The notes under the pieces are model-generated. The model saw only the letters and a list, made by a program, of their open reading frames with translations. It was not told where the DNA came from and did no database searches. From Marinovum sp. (GTDB lineage Bacteria > Pseudomonadota > Alphaproteobacteria > Rhodobacterales > Rhodobacteraceae), in NCBI GenBank assembly GCA_002684375.1, contig NYVC01000019.1, forward strand, positions 11,946-26,316: a stretch of DNA of 14,371 nt, in the 5' to 3' direction. The position numbers and the translations under genes are program-made. Positions 14,233-14,371 of this stretch are shown here, in pieces (position 1 is the first letter of the stretch; each line of letters starts with the position of its first letter).

Positions 14233-14371
14233 GCGTTCTACCGATCCTGACATGGCCTGATACGCGCCTGTCCCAGCGCTGCGCACCCGTGGCGCATGCC
14301 TCTGACCTTGCCGAGGTCATCGCCGATCTGTTCGAGACCATGTATGCGGCGCAAGGTCGGGGTCTTGCCGC
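14229..14371 (+). CDS. Second peptide deformylase-like protein, N-terminal fragment
   Basis: The gene starts at ATG 14229, overlapping the def stop in ATGA, and runs off the end of the window after 47 residues. The fragment reads MSVLPILTWPDTRLSQRCAP and then ETMYAAQGRGLAA, aligning with the def product ILLHPDPRLKKTATP and ETMYAAPGIGLAA just upstream. Arg therefore replaces Ile inside motif 1 (G-R-G-L-A-A). Whether the catalytic Cys and HExxH remain cannot be seen here. It probably belongs to the deformylase-like paralogues found in tandem after def in Rhodobacterales. Confidence 0.85.
   Translation, partial: MSVLPILTWPDTRLSQRCAPVAHASDLAEVIADLFETMYAAQGRGLA

Overview
The window reads as ordinary chromosomal DNA of an alphaproteobacterium, most likely Rhodobacterales (marine Roseobacter group). 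The evidence is the stand-alone F0 operon in the order atpI-atpB-atpE-atpF'-atpF with no F1 genes, the style of the SMC, CobD and peptide deformylase proteins, and a tandem second deformylase-like gene. I see no plasmid, phage, insertion sequence, CRISPR array, tRNA or rRNA. I assign the group from remembered protein families, not from a search.

Layout. Positions 1-699 hold the 3' part of a class III (CaiB/BaiF) CoA-transferase, with an apparent frameshift near position 30. A small ArsR-type repressor gene (709-1062, minus) converges on it. An AT-rich divergent promoter region (1063-1291) separates the repressor from the F0 ATP synthase operon (1292-3843), which closes with a strong intrinsic terminator (3865-3893). 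Next, on the minus strand, is a FadR/GntR-type FCD regulator (3978-4748). It is divergent from a small Cys-containing exported protein gene of unknown function (4884-5279); the region between them is dense in inverted repeats. A GNAT acetyltransferase gene (5276-5731, minus) converges with the exported-protein gene, sharing 3 bp at the stops. The large smc gene (5910-9365) follows and abuts, stop codon to stop codon, a minus-strand pair: a MltB-type lytic transglycosylase gene (9366-10541) and, upstream of it, cobD/cbiB (10589-11512). A 572-bp stretch without a confident gene (11513-12084) precedes a conserved-looking orphan gene (12085-12435). That gene converges with a MalY/PatB-type PLP lyase gene (12450-13622, minus). 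The window ends with def (13714-14232) overlapping by ATGA the start of a second deformylase-like gene that runs off the end.

How the genes relate. The only clear multi-gene machine is the membrane proton-conducting half of ATP synthase; its F1 partner genes must lie elsewhere. The rest are single housekeeping or regulatory genes: chromosome condensation (SMC), murein turnover (MltB), the cobalamin lower-loop step (CobD), sulfur amino acid cleavage (MalY/PatB) and N-terminal deformylation (Def). I did not find a novel multi-gene system. The observations most worth a second look are the frameshift in the CoA-transferase, the hairpin after atpE, the nested dyads around the FCD regulator, the ArsR operator overlapping a putative leaderless promoter, and two small orphan proteins.
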